DNA of 64,000 nt. Origin: Aquila chrysaetos chrysaetos. Its lineage: Eukaryota; Chordata; Aves; Accipitriformes; Accipitridae. Under the pieces are notes generated by a model. The model ran no database searches and was not told the origin of the DNA. It saw nothing but the letters and a program-made list of their open reading frames with translations. Location of the stretch: NCBI RefSeq assembly GCF_900496995.4, contig NC_044030.1, positions 16,738,851-16,802,850 of the forward strand, written 5' to 3'. Every line of letters starts with the position of its first letter. Within the stretch, counting starts at the first letter, position 1. Position numbers and translations under genes: made by a program. Positions 13,301-26,000 of the stretch are shown in pieces.

Positions 13301-16300
13301 GCTCCTGTTTTGTTACTGCTCTTGCTGCATCAAGTAAGCTATGAAATCTTGCAATGGACACAGCCCAGATTATAACTGACAAATTGGGTAAGTGTACTCT
13401 TGGCCGTTTGACATACAATTGTATTAGAGGCCAGAGGCAAATGATACACATATTACATGTTGTACAGATACACATTTGTCCAGACAAAACGAGATCCACA
13501 TCAGAATAAAAATTGTGTTAGCAATCCTGCCAGGTTTGAAATACTCATGTATTTTAGCCCCTTGCTCTCAACCGTTACCCTTCAGGGCTTTACAGAGTGT
13601 CTTGGAAGACAGCTAGCATTTTGCACTCCTCCTCTGCATAAAACAGCTGAAACTGTGTTTGTTTTTAAAAATTGGCTAATAATTGAGAGCTTCCTTGCCA
13701 AGATTCAAGCCTGAAGCCAAGTGCAGAGACCATATTAACATCTTGGAGTGCAGGAAGGAGAATTTTTGTGTGAAAGAAATAAATAAATTCCCTGTCACAG
13801 GAAGAAAGTAGAGAAAGATCAAAAATCAAAGCACTTAAAAATGAGCAAAGGACCAGAAACTTAAACATGAGGGAGGGGAAGAAATGTTGTTGTTTCCCCA
13901 TGGATATAACCTTGTATTATTGCTTCTAAGACCATCTTAAAGCAACCATTTCTTCTAGAAAAGGGGATGAGAACAAATTAAAATTCTAGAGTTCTTTTAG
14001 AAGTGCAGCTTTCATGGCTCCCTGCATTGACAGTGTTAAAGACACTCAGGTTTCAGTGACAGGACACTTTTAAAAAGCTTAGAACATCAGACTTCTAATT
14101 CAAAATCTTCTTCTTCAAAACACAGAACATTAGCTTTTTCACAGAACCACCAACTTAAAGTAAACAGCCAACAAAAAACTGAACAGATAGTTTCCTGAAC
14201 CCTCTCCGTAAAAGCTGGCAAGACTATCTGTCATCTGGCAGTTGCAATATCACTCTGAGACTCAGGGCATCTGGGTATCATTCCCAGCTGTGTCCCAGTA
14301 CTCGCTTCTGCTCATTGTACAAGTCATTTACCTCCATACGCCTTGATATTCCAAATGCAAAATGGAGAAAATAGCTTGATGCTACCTAACAGTACTCATA
14401 TTATTTATACATGTACACATGGCCTTTATTACTCCAGCCAGAATCTTTTTTCCCATATTCACTTGCAAAACCTGTTAAAATTCACTGAAGTCTCTTTTGC
14501 TAGCTTTAGTATTGAATGCACATCCTTCAATATTTAATTTTACATAAACAAATTCAGGGTGCAGTACACCTTGAAAACCACCAGCTCAGTACAAATAATA
14601 AAAAGGAGAAGAAAGCACCTGTTCATCAGTAAAGGGCAATTCTCTGAAGCTTGGAGTAGTTAATTTAAAATAGTGCACGTTAGATCTCTTGCCTTGCCTG
14701 GAATCCCAGGTCTCCCCTACGCTCTCTGCAGTGGTCAGGGGAGCCTATCCCTTTTAGAAAATTTAGGTTTGAATCAAAAAATCAAGACTTCTCCAAAGCC
14801 TGAAACTGCTTTTTGCCTGGTATGACTCCTGAGAGCAGTGTGCATGTGTGTGTATATTTTTTTCACTGTGTCCACTTTATGCATGGGTAAAATGAACCAC
14901 AGAGGTTAAATGATTCACCCACAAAAGTCTCTGGACACAAATAGAGACTCTTGGTGATTTGCATTCCCACCCATGAGATCTAAGAAAAAAAACCAGTGCC
15001 TCATGGGAAGCAGAGCCAGGTACAAGACAAGTCCATTTCAAGAGGAGAAAGTTCTCCAACAATTGCCATGTGAGTGCATTCCTTTTCACTGAAGAGGAAG
15101 CTCTGCCCTTAAGCCATACCCTTCCTGGTTCATAGAAACATCTCCAAGAACTAATTTTACACAGCTGACTTGAGTGTCTTAGGCTAATGCACTATTTTCC
15201 TCCCCATTCCTTGACATGAGAAGCACATCTCATAGCAAGCTGGGAGAGATGCTGTCGCTGGTTACCAACCGAGAAAGAGCCAGGAGTTCTCATAATCCTG
15301 GATATGTCACATGCATCTAGCTGTGGCCTCAGGCAGGCAAACGTCTTCCAGTCTTTCATGCTACCAGCTGGAAATAATATCTGCAATCTGTGAGTGCTTC
15401 AAGGCTCATCTCAATCACTGAGCTCCACGACTTACATTCAAGATTGCAGGCACTTCACATAGTACTCCTCTTACAGTGTGACATCAAAAAAGAGCAGTGC
15501 AGCCTTGCAGCTAAGCTTTCCATTTCAGATTTCCATCTTACTGCTCTGAAGGAACATTGCTAGTCTGTGAGTATCCCATTCTGTGATTATTTTGAAAACT
15601 ATTTTGGATAGGCTGGATCATACCTGAAGGCTTCCCGAGAAAACCCAACAGCTTTTGCATATAAAATTTCTACTTCATGAGGCTCAGGCCCCTTCTATTC
15701 TGCTTCCTTTGTCTGTGTTCAAATTTGCTTCTAGTAAATAGTTTTGTTTTTCAGATTTAACCAGTACGAAGAATTTAAGACAGCCAGATGGAAATACCTT
15801 CATAAAATTACTGAGAAATGTCATGTAGTAATACTGTGAATGAGTTCCAGGAATTACTGAAAGTCACTTGCTATTTATTGCTTAGTAATACAGTGCTTGA
15901 GGTTTCCTGTCACTAGTTCAGTTGTGCCAAAGCTTAAAAAACTAAAATACAGTTTCACAAGCTTTGCAAATGCCTGCTTCTACCGGATCACTTTACAAAA
16001 AGAACTGACCTCTTATTCAAGCGCGAATGAAGAAGATTGGAGGACCTTTCTTTATTCACTTTGTGACCAAACTGCTTGCAAAAACTAACCATGAGAGCAA
16101 GAACAAAAAGGATAACACAGAATTAAGGTGCATTCTCCCATGATTTCAGACAAATAATTCCGTCACCCTTCCCAAATAACTCAAGGACAGCATTTCACGT
16201 TCATTTCAACTTGCAGCTGCTAGTCCACATCAGGTAGGCAGCCCCTCACCACCACAAAGAGAAGGGCTACTCCGCATCCCCCTCTACTTCTGAGGCCGTC

Positions 16301-16403
16301 AGCTGAGACCACAGCATGGCTTTCATGACTGCAGGGAACTGACATCCTCAGCAGGAACACACAAACACTCCTGTTCCCTACTGAAGCCTACTTTACCGAG
16401 GAC

Positions 16404-16740
16404 CACAGACTCACGGAGCCCATCAGGGACCTTGGGAGGACTGCAGTCCAACCCCCTGCCCAGAGCAGGCTCAGCCATGAGGTCAGACCAGGCTGCTCAG
16501 GGCTTTTTATCCTGTTGGGTCTGGCAATATTCCAAGGATGGAGATGGCACAACTTCTCTGGGCCTCTGCTGCACTGCTGGGCTGTCTTCATGGGGAAAAG
16601 CCTTTTCCTTATCGTCAGGCTGAGCATATCCTATTTCAGTCTGTAACCATTGTCTCTCACCCTCCTGCTGTTTGCTGCCCTGAGGAGCAGCTTTCTCTTC
16701 TCAGTAACCTCCTCATAGGTATCGGTGGGCAGGAGGGCAC
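16404..16740 (-). mobile_element. CR1 LINE 3'-end fragment, minus strand
   Basis: On the plus strand the block reads like the reverse complement of the CR1 3' region: a 'gggaccttgggagg' segment, then 'gtccaaccccctgc', 'ccaaggatggaga', 'acttctctgggc', 'ccattgtctctcaccct' and 'cataggtatcggtgg', in the order expected for avian CR1. CR1 is the dominant non-LTR retrotransposon of birds and is usually 5'-truncated, as here. Outer edges are approximate. Identification is by recalled consensus motifs, not an alignment. Confidence 0.8.
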
Positions 16741-16924
16741 AGCAAGAATGGGGCTTCTCCATGGTGGGCACAAACAGGGTGCCCCCAGCACAGGCAGTGC
16801 CCACAGCAGTGTCAGGTTGGTGACAGTGACCAGTCCCATCTGCAGCCCCAAACAAGGTGAGGTAACAAGACAGTCCTGGGATCCACTAAGGGACTCCAGC
16901 CACAAACAGCAGGAAGCAGGGCTG

Positions 16925-17024
16925 GGTGCACTGTGGTGTAGCTTAGGCCAGAATGGCCTGATGTGCCATTGGGTTGGACTAGAGACCTCCAGGGTCCCTT
17001 CCAACCTCCACAATTCTGTGATAG
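16925..17024 (+). mobile_element. CR1 LINE 3' terminus, plus strand
   Basis: The segment 'gggttggactagagacctcc' followed by 'agggtcccttccaacctcc' and the end 'acaattctgtgata' is the diagnostic CR1 3' terminus, whose short tail resembles ATTCTRTGR repeats. It is in the opposite orientation to the CR1 fragment about 200 bp upstream, so this is a second insertion or one rearranged by inversion. The left edge is uncertain. Confidence 0.8.
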
Positions 17025-20000
17025 ATCATTTCAGACCTCATGTTTGTGTTCTGCTAAAGGAGTACTGGAAAGTAGAAGTGTTTGACCCATACACTGGATG
17101 ATTGCAGTCCGGTGGGCAGAGAATGAACTCCAAACTCTGAATCCGTTTTTATAATGGTAGGTGCACAATGAACTGAACCAAAGGAACAGACTGTGTTTGA
17201 TGAATTCCCTTGTGAGGTTTCTAATGTGGTCTACTTAGAGACCCAAATTCTGTGACACAGAATCTCTTAGTAGGTTCCTCAATCTTTTTCAGAAACAGCT
17301 CTCAGTATGTGCTGCGTAAACAGGAAAATCATTGTCACTATTATGCACTGTGTCCATCTTCGCTTCTGTCTCCCCTGATAACCCTCAAACTCATGTATTT
17401 TCCAAGTTTGGGAGAAATGTAATAGTTGCCAAATAAAGACAATCTTGTCAAGGAAGTAAACGCCATTGGTATCCTTACCCAGGGAACTGTCTGCAAAACC
17501 CCAGCCTAGTCAAAACTGAGAGATCAAGATGACTGCGAAGCCCCAGAATGAGAAGCTTTTTTTGAGAGCCAAAGCAGGGCATACTGACCAAAAGGAGAAA
17601 ACAGGGGCAACTTTTATACATTTACAGCAAAACAGTGAACAGAATATATAGTTCTCTGGATCCATTTTAACTGCCTCAAGGGGACACAGTTTACACAGCC
17701 AAAGCCACCCCCCTGATTCATGATGCTGCCACCCTCAGCAGTGAAAATACAGGCTTGTCTGGTAACAGAAATAGCCCTACATCTCAAGCCCAGACAGAGC
17801 TGCTACTTCTGGGAAATTACTTCTGCTAGTCTCTGCATGTTTTCTTAGAGGGAGACCAGTTAGGTCATGTACTCTTCCTTGGAGACCATCCAGATTTTAA
17901 GGGATTCATCTTTTTGCGCCATAAAAAGTCATGTCTGTACACCGGCACGGCACTCTGATGAGGTTTTCCACCTATTTACATGAGTAATGTCAACAGTGAC
18001 ATGAAGTGGTATGGCCACCAGCTCCAAGGCAGCATCCTACAGCCTCTCAAAGATGTGTTCTGACCCAGGTCTGCCTGGGAGAAGGCAAGCCCACCAGCAC
18101 CCCCTCAGTAAGGACAGAGGAAATGAGATAAAACAGTGAGAACTAGTGCAAAGAAGGGACTAGAATCAGCAATACTCTAATTCTACTAGTCCGGGGTAAA
18201 ATTGGGTGTGCTGGGGATTTCCAAAAAGAAGGATAGCAGCCCAGAAATCAGACAATTTTGCTTCTGGAGACAGGAGATGAGGACAGCCTTTTATTTTACA
18301 ACCCCAAGGAACAGAGAGCAGGTGGGAGTTTTAAGGGCTTTGCTAAACTGGCAGAGATCTGGAGCTAATTGGCACTCATTTAAATAGAGTATATGATCAT
18401 CAGAGACAGCAACCTCCCTGCCCTCCTTATCTATACTCCTACCACGGTTCCCAGCCTCTGTTTCTCATGTACTCCCTTCTTACCCATAACTCCCATCCTT
18501 CTGCCCAAACAGTTACTCCAAATGACATCTGTGATTACATAGCTCCTCAAGTAAGGAGGTACAAAACCACAACATCTCCCAGGACTGACCTCCTGCCTGG
18601 GAGGCTGGGCACACACAACCCTTGTACTACAAATATGCCACCAGGAGTCAGAAGGCAAGTGCTTCAGGTGATAAGCAATGACATTTTTACAGTTGTCTGC
18701 CAAGAGCAGTGTGGACGTTGTACTCAGTGTCTTGTGCTTAGGAAGAGCATCTACATAAAGAACTTGCTGAGGAAGGAGTAACAGCACTGCGGATTTGTCC
18801 CACATTGATGGTGTTATGTGAGGGGCACAGGTCAGAAAGAGAAAGGAATACCTGAAGTGTGAAAGAGAATGGTCATCTGCTTGCTGTCTGTGCAGTGAGT
18901 GGGCATAGCTTCACTGAGACCTGGATGAGTAAAATAGGCTATTAATTCTCCAATTTAATGTTTTAAAGAGCAAATAACTTTAAATCAATGCACCTCTGCA
19001 ACTTCCCTTTACATGCTTTACTGTGCAAGAAGAGCGGTGGTAAATACATGCAGCTGCTATGCAGTTTTAAATATATTTATTTAACTGCCAGAAATTATAA
19101 TTTTGCAAAGATCACTAGAAACAATATATTATTCTTAAGTCTTGGAAATGAAAGAAAAATGCAAGCTGATCCAGTAGCAGACATACCCAGGAAGCAAACA
19201 AATGAGAAACGTTTCATCTGTTGTTCTCACAGAAGAAAGACAACAAACGAAAAGACTAACTCACAGTTTATTCTCAGAGCAGTCCTCTCATCAGGCCACA
19301 CAGGCCAACACTGAAGGTTTACAATATCCATGAGTTCTTGTTTCTGTTGCTATTAAACTCTGCAGCTTTACTCAAGTTATTTACGGAAGTATATTTTAGG
19401 AATGCCACTGACTTGTGAGTGCCTCTGGTTTTGGATGTACAGAATTTAGCAGGTGCATAATATTTCCTTTCTGATATTTTGTTGTCAGCAAAGCTTTTGA
19501 TCCTGACGTTTCCAAAACAGGGCACACAAAAATCAGGTTAGCTAAAATGAACCTTTAGATGGACTTGCAAAGTAGCTTGTGCAGTTAATATTCTGGGAGT
19601 TCCCAGAAGACTCAGAAGTAGCGTATGTACTGAAAGGGAGAAAGTTAACTTATTTATGGTGAGCACATTTTATCACATGTATTCAGGAATATTTCAAGAA
19701 TTCCCTCCCACAATCATATGACAGCTATTACTGTGGCACTGGAGAAGGGAGGAAGTTTTATGTTTTTATCAAAGCCAGTGCTATGGGAGGCATGCAAACT
19801 GTGGGTGTTTATACTAGAAAACAAACCCACAGCTTAAAAAAAATGTTAGTCAATATTTATTATTGAAATGTTAATTTCACAGCAGTGTTAAGGGAGAAGA
19901 AAAGTAGAAAGGCCAGCCAATGTTTTCCAGTTCTTCACCCTTTTCTTGGAGAAGCACAAATATGACACAGTATCAGAAGCAGGAATAAGAGCACATGTCC

Positions 20001-23000
20001 TTGTTGGGACAGCCTCAAGATTCTCCACATCTTGAACAGAGCAGAGGACATTCAGCAGGTGATACTTAGGAAAGACAAATACCTGACATCTTCCTGAGAG
20101 GGGGCTACTTCAAGATTCAGTCAAAATCAGGTGAAGGAAAGAAAAGAGTTGAACCGTCGTCCTTCTCACTTCTGGTGAGAATTTGGACAAAGGGGGAAGA
20201 GAGACAGAGACGAGAAAGTATAACCCAACCCTGCTTCTTTGTCTAGCTCCAGGAAAAATTGATTGCTGTGACCTCTGAATAGATGCACTTTTCCAGCTAG
20301 TTGGCACCTTTTAGGGTCTTCTACCTTACAAAGCCTCCTCCTCTCCAGAGAGTTTGCTAGGGGTGCCTTACCAGCTTGCAGGCTTTGTGAATCGCCTCTG
20401 TCTGGCACCTGGTTCTGCGAAGCTTTCATCAGGGGTTTAGGGGGCTCTGAGATCCAGTAATGACTGAGCACTACTCTAACAGTACAGCTGTACCAATGAC
20501 TGGTGATGACTAGGTTTTCTTCTGTGAAACAACTTTGATTTCTCTTTCATAAACATGGGAAGGTGAAGACTCCAGCAACAGCATGCCTGACTCAGTGGAG
20601 GAGATCTGGAACAATGCAGGCTACCAGCCTCAACTGCGCTTTCTGTGATGGGACCTCAAGCTCACCAGAGCTTTGAGATGGACTTGCTGAGACATTTTTC
20701 TTATAATGAGCTTCCCAAAGTAATCCAAAAATCTTTCAAACTCACTAAGCCAGTTTTATTTTAGAATTGGGAAAAGAAAAAAAATTAAAGCAGTGAGGTC
20801 AGCAGAAATGTAAAGATGTTTATAATTATTTCCTGGTACCGATGTCCCTGTTTCCATGCCTGACTTCAGCCACCTGGGGGGTTACCCAGACTCCCTGGTC
20901 CCTTAGGGGTTTCTCTGTCCACCACCATAACACCACCCTTTTGGATTTTTTGGATATAACCTGCCCTCTTCAGCAGTCTCTGCTGCAAGGTTCCTGCTCT
21001 TCCCTCTGGGTCTAGACAGGTATCAGGACATGTCTCCGTGTCTGGGACCATATCTCCTTGAGCACATTCAGTTGCTTTTGAAGGAAGAGATACTCTTCTC
21101 TCCCTTCCAGAGGTGTCTACCAAACCCAGTTCTTATAAATAAGCTTAACATAGGAGATGAAAGCAAAAAGGCATAGACAGACTCTGTTCACCAGCCCATC
21201 AGATTCACAACAGGAAACAATTAACAGAAATTTCACCTACGTCACTCCGAAAGCAAGTCTTTCAGTAATGCTGGGCTTCACAATTCAAACATACTTTTAT
21301 TTAAAAGCTTGACCTGTTTATGTATTGGTTTCTTTAATTTTCATATCAGTCTTCCACCAGCTTCTTATTTTTTCAGGTGCAAATCTTAGTCATTTTGACC
21401 CTGAGGCAAATTATGACTACACCAGCATGTGTGAAACCCAGAACTGAAGTTAGATAATGTTGCAAATAAAACCCTGAGAGAGGAAAGACCTTCTATCTTG
21501 AATACATGCAGTTGTAAAATGCAACTATTGTCACCATTTTGCCACTTAAAATGAAACAGAAATCTTTTTGCACTTGGGCCTATTCCTTTGTAATTTGTAG
21601 CACTGTTTCAAGTCCGGCATCTATTACTCCAACTCACTGCTTCATCAAATTTTTAAACAAGTGTAAGGGAACCAGACATGAAACCCTCATCTGTCTTATG
21701 TTTATATGGCTATGCCTCAACATATGGCTCAACATTTTTGGATCTCAGCTATATCTGCTAGCCAAGAGGAATAGGGAAAGCTCAGGGCATGATGTGCTAA
21801 TTATTTCAGATATAAAGATAGATGGGAATGAAGCTAGGATAAAGGGGAGGTGGATAGTGTAAAGTTCTCTGGAGTTAAAATTGGTGACAGATATATCTAT
21901 ACGGCAGTAGAAAAGGAAAAGTGAGATTTGCTCTTCACACTGGTACGTACTAATAAATGATAGCTTCTGCTGAGATGTACTATGTTCCTGCACATCTGCA
22001 GTAGCACCACCTGACAAGTTCCCCCCTCCCTTTCTTTCGTGTTTGCTGCAGGACATGTATGAAGCACTGGCAACGCATTCTGACTTTCCAGGTTTATCTG
22101 TTAATCAACATCATGGCATGGCTTATCTGCACAATCCCTTCTCTGACAGGAGAACAGAATAAAAAGTCTCCCTATGCTGAACCCCTGGGTAGCAAGAGCT
22201 TGCAATACCAAAACTTTTAAGTCCTTTCATGACTACAGTTAGCAGGCTTTGGAAAAGCTTTAAGAAAAAGGATTGAGAATACAGCCCCTTAATTATGTGT
22301 TTGTCCTGATTATATCAATGGAGTCAGTCCCTTTGAACTCCACTGGCTACAGAGAAAAACACTCGGCTCCACTTCTGAGAACCACAGACATATGTCAGGA
22401 CATTCTCATACCCTCTTTTACCAGACACAGTTGTTTGGGAGACAAGAAGGACCTGGATTTGGGTCACCCCAGTGCCTGAGAAGATGCTACAAAAGAACTA
22501 AGCAGCCCTAAAATGTCTCACCATGCCACCACTGCCAAGCCAAGCTAGTATACCTAGGAGCACTGCAGTAAAACTACCCAGGTGCAGTCACTGAATGCTG
22601 CTGCTCACAGGAAAGGTGGTTACATGTCTGAGCACCGGTCAGGTATGAGCATCTGATCTCAGCAGGCGAGTTTGCCATAATCATCCCCAAATCTTCTGAC
22701 AGAAACACCTGGAGTCCTGTACCCTAATAGACTATTTCCTGTTTTGTAGTAAGAATTTCCTAAGAAATTGCACGAAGAATGATGACCCAGCGTGGTGACC
22801 CAGCTATGATATGAAACAAGCCAGAGTACTAATAAATCAATGAAGTGCAGGAACCTGGTCAGAAACTGCAGATGTTTTGATTACTTCTCCAGTGGTATTT
22901 GGAGACTTTCCAACAGACCAGAAAACGAGGGAAGATTGTGATTTCCTCCTGGCCAATGGAAGTCTGCAGAAACAACGTCTTGAGATAGGAACTTTGTCTC

Positions 23001-26000
23001 TGACTAGAATCATGTCTTTCAACACAGAGAAAGAGAGCGCAAAGATACTCACAAGTTCCTTGTTAATCCTTCCAACAACTCCTCTGAAAAAAGAATAAGC
23101 ACATGCAACTAACAGAGTAAGTTCAAATTGAATAATTTGTTCAATGCCACAGAACAAAGAATAACCAAACTAGAACTCAATCCCATCCCTTAGCTATCTT
23201 TTTTGTCTTCTCACCTGACATGTACAGTTAAACAAATAGTGTTCATTTATTTCATAGGAACTGCTGATCACAATATCTCTGTTGCTTGAAGATAGTGAGC
23301 ATAGAGTATCTGCCTACAACATTACCCAGCAGAAACTGTTGCAAAATGAAACCAGGAAGTCTACAGACACTGTACTTTTTTCATGGATTCTCTAGCTTTT
23401 AATAAGCTGGAAAAGCCTCTAATTCTCTTTCAGTCCCTCTTTTTCTGCTGTACCAAAACCCCTTATTATCAGTTCTTGTAATTGTAAGCAATTATTTTTC
23501 AAAATTCCCACTAATCTGCATTTCAGGTTTAACTCTGTTGATTTTATATTCCTTTCTATTGTCCTAAGTTGCATTAAATTTTCTTTTCTGGAAGAGAATT
23601 CTTTAGGGTCTAGGGGTATCTGACAAGCTGTTTCAACCCAAGCTGCCCCATGCTGAGCCTCATGCTGTTGATATCCCTCCTATAGGGCAACAGTGTCTTC
23701 TTGTTGTCAAACATCTCGTTGTTTCAGCTTACAAATCATAACCACAGCTCTAAGCACATAAAGATCCTTAAAACATGTTAAAAATGCTACATTTTTTTCA
23801 CAAATCAGAGACAGAGTTAGAGGTGAAAGAGCCTGAGACATTTCAATCTCTCCCACTGAAGCTGCTCCACCTTGGGAAGACAGGGCAGGAACCTAAGCCC
23901 TGCCTTCTTTCCTGATGGTACCTTTCCTTTCAGTACCAGAGATATTGGCTCTACTGTGATTGCACCTAGGGGCTGAGAGAGAGCAACTGGAGAGTATGCC
24001 ATTGCCCAGTGGTCAGAGTACTGGTATGGAAAATGAGAGCTGTGGTCAAACTCCTTGAAGAAAGGAGGGAGGGATTCAAGTTCAGGTTAATAAACAGAAG
24101 GTCTCCAACTCCATCACATCATACAGTTGTTTTTATGTGAAATTCCTCCTTTACTAATAATGCTGTGATAATTCCTACTGCATCCAAGTAGCACAGAAAT
24201 GCCTAGCTTATTCCAGCAGGGATCAGGCATGGCTGACACATCTGGCTCTCCACTGTGTTTTAAGATACAGATTGTTCTGGTAAAATACCTAAAGAGCTTC
24301 AGAATTGCAAATTTGTGCATCAAGGTCCTCAGATATCTCTAATGCAAAACAATAACTGAGCAAGGATCTCCAGAACATAAATTTGGCAGTTAAATAACCA
24401 TGCCATCTTACTGTGATCATTTCCAAATGACACTCAGCTGGTGGGAAACACAGAAACAGGAACACAGTGGGCTGTGTCAAGATGACCTACATCTCCCTCC
24501 AGCATGTGTGTTATTGCTTAAGGAAGTCTGATAGCATTTCCAAATTCACAGAACTGCAGTTTTCACCAGGTTGCAGAAGACTAATGACTAGCCTGCAAGA
24601 GTTGGATTTCAACCAGCAACTGGTGGACTTTGTTTCATTATCTAATTGCTATCTCCTTTTATGGTAAAATCAAGCAGAATGACCCACAAATAATAATGAC
24701 CTAAGCCCATGCGCTCTATTTGTATTTGAAGATTTCTTCTTGTTATATTCAAGCTGCCTTTTCAGACACGTAGAAATGTGCCACTGGCACTTCAGAAATA
24801 AATGAAATAAACACAAAAATGGAAATGTAGGCTCTGTAGCATCCTGAACTTTATGCATTAGCAGGTGACTGATAAAATCTTTAGGTGGGAAACCGTAGAC
24901 TGCATCCATAGCTAGTGCCCGTTAGCTTAGGTCTGTATTAATCTCCACCACAGTCTACTGCAACTGGGGGTCTGTGCAGTGTTCTGCAGGACACAGCCAC
25001 TTCTACTTTGTCCACAAGCACATCCTTGGCACATTTTACTCACCACCGTGAGTAATTTTTCTTGGCATATAGATACACCGAAAGTTATCATTCAGAACAA
25101 GATCATCACAGTATTTACTCAGCTGTGATTGCAAGCCCAGCTGCCAACAGAGACAAGAAGAGGTACTAATTCCTGTCACTCTGATATGGGTACAGGAGCC
25201 AGTAAGGGAGACAAAGCTGCAAAAAAAAGTAGCACTTGTCTCTCTGGAGCAACCCAAAGGGAGAAGAAGGTGTTTCTGGCCCAAGTCATGTTGTCATCTG
25301 CCCACTGAGTGATGCAGGTTCTAACGAGCCTGAATGCACTATTGGTGTGTCTAAAATGGGTGGAAAAACATGGGGTTTAAGTTGGACTGAAAGACTTTCA
25401 CAGCAGCTAGTAAAGTTGTTCCTCTGGAGAGAAGAGCCAAAACTTGTTATTCCAGCCCACTTTTCTGGGCTAATTTGATCTATAATCTGGTTTCTAGTTT
25501 TTTAAGTTCCTCTCCTTCTGGCTGTGCCACCAAATGTCCCACAAAATGAAACAGTAACAGCAAAAGGAAGAAGGATAAGAAGTTACAAGAGAGAGAGAAA
25601 ACCACACAGTTTCAGAAAAAGTCTGTGTGAGAAGAAAGCGTTAAAAAAGGAAAAAGGCTTTAATACATTACTCAGAAACATGTCTTTTCTCTTAAGTGAA
25701 CAGATCACTTTCAAAGCAAGCATGCAAAAAGCATCTTCTTTCTTGTTTGCCACTCATTGTGATAAATTTTACAGTTCTTTGTTTTGGGGTGTTTTACAGA
25801 GCATGAATGGGCAAAAGTGAGAGAGACTTTCATGCTGGGGAATCAGGAGCAAAATTTGTACATGCAAGTTTCCAAAAGCAGCTGGTGAATTTGGGCGCTC
25901 TTCTGAGGCTTGTGAGTACAAGGCCTGGTTTTGCAGGAGCCCTGAGCGTGTGCAAGTCAGCAAAGAATGAAGAAACACAGTAGGATATAACCATTGATAG

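Larger units (their letters stand above)
1..16400. other. Intergenic DNA, no supported gene
   Basis: AT-rich, non-coding in appearance. Open frames here are short (at most about 130 codons), overlap on both strands, match no family I recognise and have no convincing splice context. Visible structure is limited to homopolymers (a 16-C run at 7,356-7,371, an 11-G run at 7,884-7,894, a 16-T run at 10,316-10,331) and ordinary AT-rich stretches. By conserved vertebrate order (DMRTA1 - CDKN2B - CDKN2A - MTAP) this would be the gene desert between DMRTA1 and CDKN2B. That placement is inference from synteny, not seen here. Confidence 0.6.
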
